Assembly (NCBI RefSeq): GCF_900104175.1
Contig: NZ_FNIX01000010.1
Location: 62,001-126,000 of the forward strand
DNA: 64,000 bases
From: Lentzea jiangxiensis
GTDB lineage: Bacteria; Actinomycetota; Actinomycetes; Mycobacteriales; Pseudonocardiaceae
Direction of reading: 5' to 3'
Made by a program: the position numbers and the translations under genes. Shown one piece after another: positions 42,043-48,934 of the stretch (position 1 is the stretch's first letter; every line of letters begins with the position of its first letter). The notes under the pieces were generated by a model, which was given only the letters and a program-made list of their open reading frames with translations, was not told the DNA's origin and made no database searches.

Positions 42043-44619
42043 GTGGCCGCGCCCAACCTCACCCGCGACCAGGCTCAGGAACGTGCTGAGCTGCTGGAAG
42101 TGGAGTCCTACCGGATCGAGCTGGACCTGACCGACGGCGGCGGAAAGCCGGGTTCGGACACGTTCCGCTCCACCACCACCGTGGTGTTCCGCAGCCGGAC
42201 TCCGGGTGCTTCCTCGTGGATCGACCTCGTGGCGGCGACCGTGCACCGCGCTGTGCTCAACGGCAACGAGCTCGACGTCTCCGACTACCGCGAGGAGGAC
42301 GGCGTCAAGCTGCCGGACCTCGCGGAGACCAACGAGCTGACGATCGAGGCCGACTGCCGGTACATGAACACCGGCGAGGGCCTGCACCGGTTCGTCGACC
42401 CGGTCGACGGCGGCGTGTACCTGTACTCGCAGTTCGAGACCGCGGACGCCAAGCGCATGTTCGCGTGCTTCGACCAGCCCGATCTCAAGTCCGTCTACTC
42501 CATGAAGGTGACGGCGCCGCACGACTGGAAGGTCATCTCGAACGGCGAGATCACCGCCACCGAGGCCGGCGAGGGCGGCGCGGACGTGCACACGTTCGCC
42601 ACGACCAAGCCGATGTCGACCTACATCGTGGCGCTGGTCGCCGGTCCGTACGCCGAGTGGCGCGACGAGTTCGTCAGCCAGAACCCTGACGGCAGCGACT
42701 TCAAGATCCCGCTCGGCATCTACTGCCGCGCGTCGCTCGCCCCGCACATGGACCACGAGCGGCTGTTCACCGAGACCAAGCAGGGCTTCGGGTTCTTCCA
42801 CAAGGCGTTCGGGGTGCAGTACCCGTTCGGCAAGTACGACCAGTGCTTCGTGCCGGAGTTCAACGCGGGCGCGATGGAGAACGCGGGCTGCGTCACGTTC
42901 CTCGAGGACTACGTCTTCCGCAGCCGCGTCACCCGCTACCTCTACGAGCGCCGCGCCGAGACCGTGCTGCACGAGATGGCGCACATGTGGTTCGGCGACC
43001 TGGTCACCATGCGCTGGTGGGACGACCTGTGGCTGAACGAGTCGTTCGCCACCTGGGCGTCCGTGCTCGCGCAGGCCGAGGCCACCGAGTACCGCCAGGC
43101 GTGGACGACGTTCGCGAAGATCGAGAAGTCGTGGGCCTACCGGCAAGACCAGCTGCCCTCGACGCACCCGGTCGCCGCGGACATCCCGGACGTGCAGGCG
43201 GTCGAGGTCAACTTCGACGGCATCACCTACGCCAAGGGCGCTTCCGTGCTGAAGCAGCTCGTCGCGTACGTCGGGCTGGAGAACTTCCTGGCGGGCCTGC
43301 GGGTCTACTTCGCCAAGCACGCCTGGGGCAACGCGACGCTCGCGGACCTGCTCGGCGCGCTGGAGGAGGCGTCGGGCCGCGACCTGTCGTGGTGGAGCGC
43401 GCAGTGGCTGGAGACGACGGGCCTGAACCTGTTGCGCCCCAAGTTCACCGTGGACGCTTCGGGCAGGTTCACCGAGTTCGCGGTGCTGCAGGGCGGCGCG
43501 CGTCCGGGCGCCGGTGAGCTGCGCACGCACCGCATCGCGATCGGCGTCTACGACGACGACGGCTCCGGCAAGCTCGTCCGCACGCACCGCCACGAGCTGG
43601 ACGTGACGGGCGACCGCACCGAGGTCCCCGAACTGGTCGGCGTGCACCGCGGCAAGATCGTGCTGGTCAACGACGACGACCTGACGTACTGCACGATGCG
43701 CCTCGACCCGGACTCGCTGGCCGCGCTGATCGACCACATCTCCGACATCGCCGAGCCGCTGCCGCGCACGCTGTGCTGGTCGGCCGCGTGGGAGATGACC
43801 CGCGAGGCCGAGCTCAAGGCCCGCGACTTCGTGAACCTGGTCCTCGGCGGCCTGGGGTCCGAGACCGAGGTCGGCGTGGTGCAGCGGCTCCTGCTGCAGG
43901 CGCAGACCTCGCTGTCGTCCTACGCGGACGACTCGTGGCGTGCCGAGGGCTGGCGCCGGTTCGTCGCGAAGGCGCTGGAGCTGGCGCGGGCGGCCGAGCC
44001 GGGCTCCGACCACCAGCTGGCGTTCGTCAACGCGCTGACCTCGTCGGTGCTCGACGACTCCACTGTGGACGTCCTGCGCGGCTGGTACGACGGCAGCGCC
44101 GTGCTGGAGGGCCTGGACGTCGACACGGACCTGCGCTGGCGCCTGCTGCACGCCCTCGTCGCGCACGGCAAGGCGGACCTGGCGGACATCAACGCCGAGG
44201 AGGAGCGCGACCCGACCTCCACCGGTCACCGCCGCGCCCAGTCGGCCCGCGCGCTGCGTCCGACCACCGAGGCCAAGGACGAGGCGTGGGACCGCGCCGT
44301 GAACGACGACGACCTGCCCAACGCGGTCAGCGAGGCGATCATCGCGGGCATCTCGCACCCCGGCCAGAAGGAACTGCTCGCCCCGTACGTCGAGCGCTAC
44401 TTCGCCGACGTGAAGGGTGTGTGGGACCGCCGCTCCTCCGAGCGCGCGCAGTCCGTGGTGGTCGGGATGTTCCCGGCGTGGGCGATCTCGAAGTCCACTG
44501 TGGAGGCAGCCGACGCGTGGCTGGCCGACGAGCACCCGCCGGCCCTGCGCCGCCTGGTGTCCGAAGGCCGGGCGGGCATCGTGCGGGCCCTTGCGGCACA
44601 GGAGTTCGACCGCTCCTGA
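42043..44619 (+). CDS. pepN: Aminopeptidase N (M1 metallopeptidase)
   Basis: The 858-residue enzyme has the substrate loop GAMEN (near residue 276), the zinc site H310-E311-x2-H314 with Glu333 18 residues on in WLNESFA, and the large helical C-terminal domain of PepN. It releases N-terminal residues from peptides in the cytoplasm. GTG 42043 has GAGGTGACCA just before; the protein is complete. A perfect terminator follows. Its conserved neighbour, the DsbA-like reductase, is divergent. Confidence 0.96.
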   Translation: MAAPNLTRDQAQERAELLEVESYRIELDLTDGGGKPGSDTFRSTTTVVFRSRTPGASSWIDLVAATVHRAVLNGNELDVSDYREEDGVKLPDLAETNELTIEADCRYMNTGEGLHRFVDPVDGGVYLYSQFETADAKRMFACFDQPDLKSVYSMKVTAPHDWKVISNGEITATEAGEGGADVHTFATTKPMSTYIVALVAGPYAEWRDEFVSQNPDGSDFKIPLGIYCRASLAPHMDHERLFTETKQGFGFFHKAFGVQYPFGKYDQCFVPEFNAGAMENAGCVTFLEDYVFRSRVTRYLYERRAETVLHEMAHMWFGDLVTMRWWDDLWLNESFATWASVLAQAEATEYRQAWTTFAKIEKSWAYRQDQLPSTHPVAADIPDVQAVEVNFDGITYAKGASVLKQLVAYVGLENFLAGLRVYFAKHAWGNATLADLLGALEEASGRDLSWWSAQWLETTGLNLLRPKFTVDASGRFTEFAVLQGGARPGAGELRTHRIAIGVYDDDGSGKLVRTHRHELDVTGDRTEVPELVGVHRGKIVLVNDDDLTYCTMRLDPDSLAALIDHISDIAEPLPRTLCWSAAWEMTREAELKARDFVNLVLGGLGSETEVGVVQRLLLQAQTSLSSYADDSWRAEGWRRFVAKALELARAAEPGSDHQLAFVNALTSSVLDDSTVDVLRGWYDGSAVLEGLDVDTDLRWRLLHALVAHGKADLADINAEEERDPTSTGHRRAQSARALRPTTEAKDEAWDRAVNDDDLPNAVSEAIIAGISHPGQKELLAPYVERYFADVKGVWDRRSSERAQSVVVGMFPAWAISKSTVEAADAWLADEHPPALRRLVSEGRAGIVRALAAQEFDRS

Positions 44620-44627
44620 CGTTCGTG

Positions 44628-44669
44628 GCGAAAGCCCCGCACCGTGCTCGCGCGGTGCGGGGCTTTCGC
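44628..44669 (+). terminator. Perfect 17-bp stem terminator after pepN
   Basis: GCGAAAGCCCCGCACCG pairs fully with CGGTGCGGGGCTTTCGC around an 8-base loop, nine bases past the pepN stop, with TTT in the closing strand. Confidence 0.92.
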
Positions 44670-44683
44670 ATAACTTCACGAGC

Positions 44684-45319
44684 ATGATCGGCGAACTGGT
44701 GGAGCGCTGGCACCGCGGCTGGATCGCGGCCGACGGGCTGACGTCCGAGCACCGCGACGGCTACCTGGTCGTGCACGTGAACCGGCCGCACCGGGTGTAC
44801 GAGTGGATCGCCACGGACGACGCGCGGACCGCCGCGATGGCCGGGGTCGTGGCCGCTTCGCGGGAACCGAACTGGCTGAGCGTGCCGACGCACGCACCGG
44901 CGAAGGTGATCGCGGAGCTCGAAGCGGCCGGACTGGTCGTCGCACGGCCGGACGAGACGTTCATGCGGCGCGCGCTCGCGGGCCACCCGGCACCGGAACC
45001 GCCGGCGGGCTACGCGGTCGAGGTGACCGGCGGTCCGGTGATCGGGGTGCGGGTGCTGGCGGACGGCGAGGTGGCGGCGAGCGGGATGATGGCCGTCGTC
45101 GGCGAGGACGCCGTCGCCCACCGCATCGAGACGGCGCAGGCGCACCGGCGGCGGGGGCTCGGCAGCGTCGTGATGGGCGCGCTGACCGAGGAGGCGGTGG
45201 CGGAGGGGGCGCGGACCGGGCTGCTGTTCGCCTCGGCCGACGGCGTGCACCTCTACCGGGAGCTGGGCTGGGAGAAGATCTCCGACCTGGTGGTGGCGCG
45301 CAACACCGTCGAGCCCTAG
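44684..45319 (+). CDS. GNAT-family acetyltransferase
   Basis: The 211-residue protein has an N-terminal part of unknown function and a C-terminal GNAT/FR47-like domain with the acetyl-CoA segment ETAQAHRRRGLGSVVMGALTEEA and GVHLYRELGWEKISDLVV near the end. Such proteins acetylate amines, but neither substrate nor partner is visible. ATG 44684 lies 15 bases past the pepN terminator, so its promoter must overlap it or the ATG is read from a weak upstream one. Terminated by its own hairpin. Confidence 0.82.
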   Translation: MIGELVERWHRGWIAADGLTSEHRDGYLVVHVNRPHRVYEWIATDDARTAAMAGVVAASREPNWLSVPTHAPAKVIAELEAAGLVVARPDETFMRRALAGHPAPEPPAGYAVEVTGGPVIGVRVLADGEVAASGMMAVVGEDAVAHRIETAQAHRRRGLGSVVMGALTEEAVAEGARTGLLFASADGVHLYRELGWEKISDLVVARNTVEP

Positions 45320-45326
45320 ACGTGCG

Positions 45327-45355
45327 AACGCCCCCGGCACCGTGCCGGGGGCGTT
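45327..45355. terminator. Bidirectional GC-rich terminator
   Basis: AACGCCCCCGGCAC and GTGCCGGGGGCGTT are perfect inverse copies separated by one base; the tip must open to form the loop. It lies between the convergent GNAT and DUF5130 genes and ends in TT on both sides. Confidence 0.85.
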
Positions 45356-45368
45356 GCTCGGACGTTCG

Positions 45369-45848
45369 TCAGGAACGCGGCGCGTGGCCCGCCTGGTCGG
45401 TCAGCATGCGCAGGCCCGACACGAGGCCGCCCGCGAGGTCGCCCTCCTTGAAGGACGCCACCATGCTCATCACCGCGAGCTTGGCGCCGCGATCGGCGAG
45501 CCGGCGGTGCGACTCCTCGCCCGTCACCACCTCGACGACGCGTTCGCCCGGCGACACGGCCACGAGGACGTGGTGCGACGGGCGCTCGGTGGAGGCGTGC
45601 AGCTCCTGGGCGCGCCCGTGGGCGTTGGTGCCCAGCTCGCCGAGGTAGACGCTGAAGTCGAGGCCGGTCGTGCGGCTGGAGAGCGTCAACGCCTCGTCCA
45701 GCTGCGCGAGCTGGGTCGGCGTGAACGGCAGCTCCGGCGCGTGCGGCTCGTACATCTTCGCCACGGACACCCGGCCGCTGTTCGTCACGACAGCACCGAG
45801 GGGCAGCGTCGACGGGTCGACGGCCTCGATCGCCTTACCAATTGCCAC
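45369..45848 (-). CDS. DUF5130/TPM-like conserved protein
   Basis: The 159-residue protein has the actinobacterial DUF5130 layout: FTPTQLAQLDEALTLSSRTTGLDFSVYLGEL followed by SHHVLVAVSPGERVVEVVTGEESHRRL, which resembles the TPM (thylakoid/phosphatase) fold. No signal or membrane segment. Its start region overlaps the 3' end of the 81-residue membrane-protein gene by 14 bp. GTG 45848 is favoured with GGGAGG five bases upstream; GTG two codons earlier overlaps it. I recall a similar gene beside pepN in mycobacteria. Function unknown. Confidence 0.75.
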   Translation of the reverse strand: MAIGKAIEAVDPSTLPLGAVVTNSGRVSVAKMYEPHAPELPFTPTQLAQLDEALTLSSRTTGLDFSVYLGELGTNAHGRAQELHASTERPSHHVLVAVSPGERVVEVVTGEESHRRLADRGAKLAVMSMVASFKEGDLAGGLVSGLRMLTDQAGHAPRS

Positions 45849-46080
45849 GGGCACCTCCCTTGGCCGTCGAACCCGAAGCAGCGGGCTCGGTGGCGCTGTG
45901 GTGCTCCGCGCTCAGCCCAGCCGGGTTCGCACTCCACCACACCGGGGCGTAGCCCCACTCCTGGCCGGGCCGGTACCGGGGAATCCGGGTGGCCTTTGGC
46001 CTCACCGTCAGCAGCGTGATCACGCCGTAGATCGCCAGCGGGATCAGCGCGAAGACGAGAACGGTCTCCACGATGGTCAC
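45835..46080 (-). CDS. 81-residue single-span membrane protein
   Basis: The product has one transmembrane helix at the N-terminus (IVETVLVFALIPLAIYGVITLL) and a basic/Pro/Trp-rich cytoplasmic tail (RIPRYRPGQEWGYAPVWW). It is coupled to the DUF5130 gene by overlap, so the two likely work together at the membrane. Unknown in function; this pair of small membrane protein and DUF5130 is conserved in actinomycetes as far as I recall. Confidence 0.7.
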   Translation of the reverse strand: MTIVETVLVFALIPLAIYGVITLLTVRPKATRIPRYRPGQEWGYAPVWWSANPAGLSAEHHSATEPAASGSTAKGGARGNW

Positions 46081-46100
46081 GGCGGGTACGGTAGCCGAAC

Positions 46101-47300
46101 TCAGCCGCGCGCGAGCGGCCGGGCCAGCAAGATCGCGGTCAGTCCCACGATCGAGCCCGCCACGACGTAGACCGCGCCGAGGGACGTCGCCGCGGCGAGC
46201 GGGCCCGCCAGACCCGCGCCCAGCGGGGACAACCCCCAGGCCAGCACCCGGTACGCGCTGGTCACGCGGCCCATCATCGGCCCCGGCGTGAGCCGTTGGC
46301 GCCGGGTCGCGGACAGCACGTTCCACCCGGCGGACGCCACGCCGAACAGCACGCACGCGACCACGGCCACCGCCAGCCACGGCGTGAGCCCGAACAACGC
46401 GAACGCCGCGCCGAGCAACGCGAGGAACCCGACCATGACCCGGCCGGCACCCCAGCGCGACGCGAGCCGTGGTGACACCCGCGCCCCTAGCAGAGCACCG
46501 GCCGCCATGCACACGACGAGCACCGGAACCACCGGTTCGGCAAGGCCGAGCACCTGGATGGAGTAGAGCGCCAACATGGCGTTGACGGCAGCCGCGGCGA
46601 ACGCCGTGATTGCGACGGCAACTACCAGTGACCGCAGGCCGGAGGTCCGCAGGAGGAACCCGGCGCCTTCGGCGAGCTGACCGCGGAGATCACCGCGCGA
46701 GCGGTCGGGGGCGACGTCCGGCACGCGGGACACGAGCACCGCGGCGGCCACGAAGGAGATCGCGTCGAGCGCGAAGCAGGCCGCCGGCGCCCACCAGAAC
46801 AGCGCCGCGGCGGCCAGCGGGCCCGCGAGGTCCATGCCGACGGTCTCGACCGTCACGAACCTGCTGTTGGCCGCCTCCAGGTCCGACCCGGCCAGCTCGA
46901 CCAGCAGCACCTGCGACGCCGAGTCCGCGAACGTCTCGGCGGAGGTCAGCACGAAAGCCGTGGCGCACAAGACGACGACCGTCGCGTGTCCGGTGTGGAC
47001 CGCCAGGGCGAGCACTCCGGTCACCCCGGCGCGCAACCAATGCGCCACCACGACAACGGTTCTCGGCCTCCAACGGTCCACAAGAGCGCCGGCGGGCAGC
47101 GCCACGAGCAACCAGGGCAGGGTCAGGGCGACCGCGACGGCGGACACGGCGAGCGGACTCCGCGTGGTCGCGGCGGTGAACAGGGGCAGCGCGACGACGC
47201 GCACGCCGTCGCCCACGAGCGACACGGCCCAGGCCGCGGTGAGCGCTCGGAAACCACGTTCATGCACGCCTTTCACCGTATGACGCACATCACGTTCCAT
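46101..47300 (-). CDS. MFS transporter
   Basis: The 399-residue protein shows the twelve-helix major-facilitator pattern, with the loop-2/3 motif as GALVDRWRPRTVVVV and repeated hydrophobic segments. It most resembles small drug/metabolite exporters of actinomycetes. ATG 47300 has no Shine-Dalgarno; an internal GTG with AAAGG upstream (12 codons on) is an alternative. It is divergent from the DSVRIT repeat protein with 207 bp between, so a shared control region is possible, and export of a product of that gene is a hypothesis only. Confidence 0.85.
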   Translation of the reverse strand: MERDVRHTVKGVHERGFRALTAAWAVSLVGDGVRVVALPLFTAATTRSPLAVSAVAVALTLPWLLVALPAGALVDRWRPRTVVVVAHWLRAGVTGVLALAVHTGHATVVVLCATAFVLTSAETFADSASQVLLVELAGSDLEAANSRFVTVETVGMDLAGPLAAAALFWWAPAACFALDAISFVAAAVLVSRVPDVAPDRSRGDLRGQLAEGAGFLLRTSGLRSLVVAVAITAFAAAAVNAMLALYSIQVLGLAEPVVPVLVVCMAAGALLGARVSPRLASRWGAGRVMVGFLALLGAAFALFGLTPWLAVAVVACVLFGVASAGWNVLSATRRQRLTPGPMMGRVTSAYRVLAWGLSPLGAGLAGPLAAATSLGAVYVVAGSIVGLTAILLARPLARG

Positions 47301-47327
47301 CAGTCTGAACGCTACAGAGCGTGTCCA

Positions 47328-47339
47328 TACCGGCCGGTA
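47328..47339. promoter_or_regulatory. 12-bp palindrome in the MFS/repeat-protein divergent region
   Basis: TACCGGCCGGTA is a perfect palindrome 28 bases before the MFS start. A second, GTTCCCGGAAC at 47429-47439, overlaps the -35 of the repeat-protein promoter. Both could be operators; no regulator gene is adjacent. Confidence 0.5.
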
Positions 47340-47426
47340 AGGGCAGTGAGTGCTCTCGTGCGGCGCAGCGGTTACACCCGGTCAGTCCTCACCCGGTCGG
47401 CGGCGAACGGGTGCCGGTTTGGGGTC

Positions 47427-47455
47427 TTGTTCCCGGAACACCCACCTCCTAGCTT
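47427..47455 (+). promoter_or_regulatory. Candidate promoter of the DSVRIT repeat gene
   Basis: TTGTTC (47427-47432) and TAGCTT (47450-47455) are spaced by 17 bp, a fair sigma-70-type promoter. Transcription would begin near 47462, leaving a 46-base leader with GGAGG at 47496. The palindrome GTTCCCGGAAC covers the -35 box. Confidence 0.45.
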
Positions 47456-47507
47456 TTCACCTATACGGGTCTTGCGCACCCGCCCCGGACGAGTTGGAGG
47501 ACACAAA

Positions 47508-48098
47508 ATGTTCACGATGACCCGCCCTCAGGCCGTGACCTTCACTCTTCCGAGCTACAAGGACGATTCGGTGCGCATTACCGCAAGTGACTCCGTCCGG
47601 ATCACGAGGAACGACTCCGTTCGGATCACCGCGCACGATTCGGTGCGCATCACGGCCCGCGACTCCGTGCGCATCACCATGGACGACAGCGTGCGCATCA
47701 CCGCGAGCGATTCGGTCAGGATCACGATGGCCGATTCGGTCCGCATCACCGCGCGTGAGGACTCCGTTCGGATCACCGCGCGGCAGGACTCGGTCAGGAT
47801 CACCGCGCGTGAGGACTCGGTCCGGATCACCATGGACGATTCGGTCCGGATCACGGCGCACGACGACAGCGTCCGCATCACCGCTCAGGACGACTCGGTC
47901 CGCATCACGATGGACGACTCCGTGCGCATCACGGCGCATGACGACTCGGTCCGGATCACGGCGCAGGAAGACTCCGTGCGCATCACCATGGCCGACAGCG
48001 TCCGCATCACGGCGCACGACGACAGCGTGCGGATCACCGCACTCGACGACTCCGTGCGCATCACAGCGCGCCGCGACGACTTCTCCCTCGCGGCCTGA
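47508..48098 (+). CDS. 196-residue DSVRIT tandem-repeat protein
   Basis: After 19 residues (MFTMTRPQAVTFTLPSYKD) the protein is 20 uninterrupted units of 8-10 residues, each starting with an invariant DSVRIT followed by two to four variable residues (mostly A or M, then S, H, R, D, Q or A), and it ends DFSLAA. No signal peptide, membrane segment or cysteine is present. Each unit has an alternating polar-hydrophobic strand (S-V-R-I-T) and a charged or Ala turn, with Asp and Arg balancing, as in beta-solenoids or fibrous proteins. The ATG has GGAGG seven bases upstream. A multi-copy peptide precursor is another option. I know no family; function not assigned. Confidence 0.85.
   Translation: MFTMTRPQAVTFTLPSYKDDSVRITASDSVRITRNDSVRITAHDSVRITARDSVRITMDDSVRITASDSVRITMADSVRITAREDSVRITARQDSVRITAREDSVRITMDDSVRITAHDDSVRITAQDDSVRITMDDSVRITAHDDSVRITAQEDSVRITMADSVRITAHDDSVRITALDDSVRITARRDDFSLAA
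47565..48077 (+). repeat. 20-copy coding tandem repeat, 24-30 bp units
   Basis: Unit lengths in codons are, in order, seven of 8, three of 9, one 8, two 9, one 8, two 9, one 8, two 9 and a final 10. DNA copies are degenerate: serine uses TCG (9), TCC (7) and AGC (4); arginine CGC, CGG and AGG; valine GTC, GTG and GTT; threonine ACC, ACG and ACA. The amino acids of the hexapeptide never change. Confidence 0.95.
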
Positions 48099-48115
48099 CC
48101 CACCCGAACGGCGGC

Positions 48116-48784
48116 TCAGGCCGCGGGTTCACCCAGGTACGGCAACCACTGCGGATCAGCCTCGGCCACGCCGGCGAGCAACCGCCAGTGCGGGCCGCGC
48201 GGCGCCGCCGGAACGACGCGCAGCCGCCAGCCCAGTTCGGACAGCAGCTTGTCCGCCTTGCGGTGGTTGCACTTCGCACAGCAGGCGACGCAGTTGGTCC
48301 AGGTGTGAGGTCCGCCACGCGAGCGAGGCACCACGTGGTCGATCGTCTCGGCCCGCCCGCCGCAGTAGGCACAGCGGTACCGGTCGCGGTGCATGAGCCC
48401 GGCGCGGGTCATCGGCACACGGCCGCGATAGGGAACACGGACGTATGTGCTCAGCCGGATCACGGACGGCACGAGCACCTCGGACTTCGACGAGTGCAGC
48501 ACGAGCCCGGAGGCGTCCCCGTGCACGACTTCGGCCTTCCCGCACACCACGAGGACGACCGCGCGGCGCAGCGACAACGCCGTGAGCGGCTCGAACGTGG
48601 CGTTCAGCAGCAGGACCTTGCGTCTTCCCCAGGGGAAGACCGCCGGCGTCGGACCGGAACCTCCCCCGCCCCGATCCCCGTCCGGCACCGATCGCAGCTC
48701 GGGCTGATTTCGGCATGGGGGGACCGTCGGCGCCGTCTCGCCTGGTAGCGAGGTGCCGATAGGGGTCGGTTGTCGGTCTGGCAC
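48116..48784 (-). CDS. HNH endonuclease-domain protein
   Basis: The 222-residue protein has a disordered 50-residue N-terminus, a conserved middle (KVLLLNATFEPLTALSLRRAV) and a C-terminal HNH nuclease with zinc cysteines: CAYCGGRAETIDHVVPRSRGG followed by CAKCNHRK. This is the widespread actinobacterial HNH protein encoded near glbO (Rv2469c-like in mycobacteria, by recall). Role unknown, maybe DNA repair. GTG start has GGAGGTGG upstream. Convergent with the repeat-protein gene, 17 bp between. Confidence 0.9.
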   Translation of the reverse strand: MPDRQPTPIGTSLPGETAPTVPPCRNQPELRSVPDGDRGGGGSGPTPAVFPWGRRKVLLLNATFEPLTALSLRRAVVLVVCGKAEVVHGDASGLVLHSSKSEVLVPSVIRLSTYVRVPYRGRVPMTRAGLMHRDRYRCAYCGGRAETIDHVVPRSRGGPHTWTNCVACCAKCNHRKADKLLSELGWRLRVVPAAPRGPHWRLLAGVAEADPQWLPYLGEPAA

Positions 48785-48849
48785 GCGACCACCTCCACCG
48801 GTTCAGCCATAGGAGACCACACTTACCAGGAAAAAATCACGTGTGATAA

Positions 48850-48861
48850 GTGACGCGTCAC
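48850..48861. promoter_or_regulatory. 12-bp palindrome between HNH and S9 peptidase genes
   Basis: GTGACGCGTCAC is a perfect palindrome in the 150-bp divergent gap, flanked by TGTGAT and GCGTGATC. It lies about 75 bases from both starts; operator role is inference. Confidence 0.5.
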
Positions 48862-48934
48862 GGATGCGTGATCAAACCCGGGGTGAACCACGTCCCTATC
48901 GGGGATCGTTTTCATCACCGCTACCCTTGCCAAG

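Noticed and set aside
47565..48077. CRISPR-like or non-coding tandem array
   Set aside because: The units have no unique spacers, are in one open frame with a ribosome site, and vary at synonymous positions only, so this is a coding repeat.
47457..48103. Reverse-strand repeat proteins opposite the DSVRIT gene
   Set aside because: They mirror the coding repeat, lack ribosome sites and their translations (RTES-type repeats) are by-products of codon choice.
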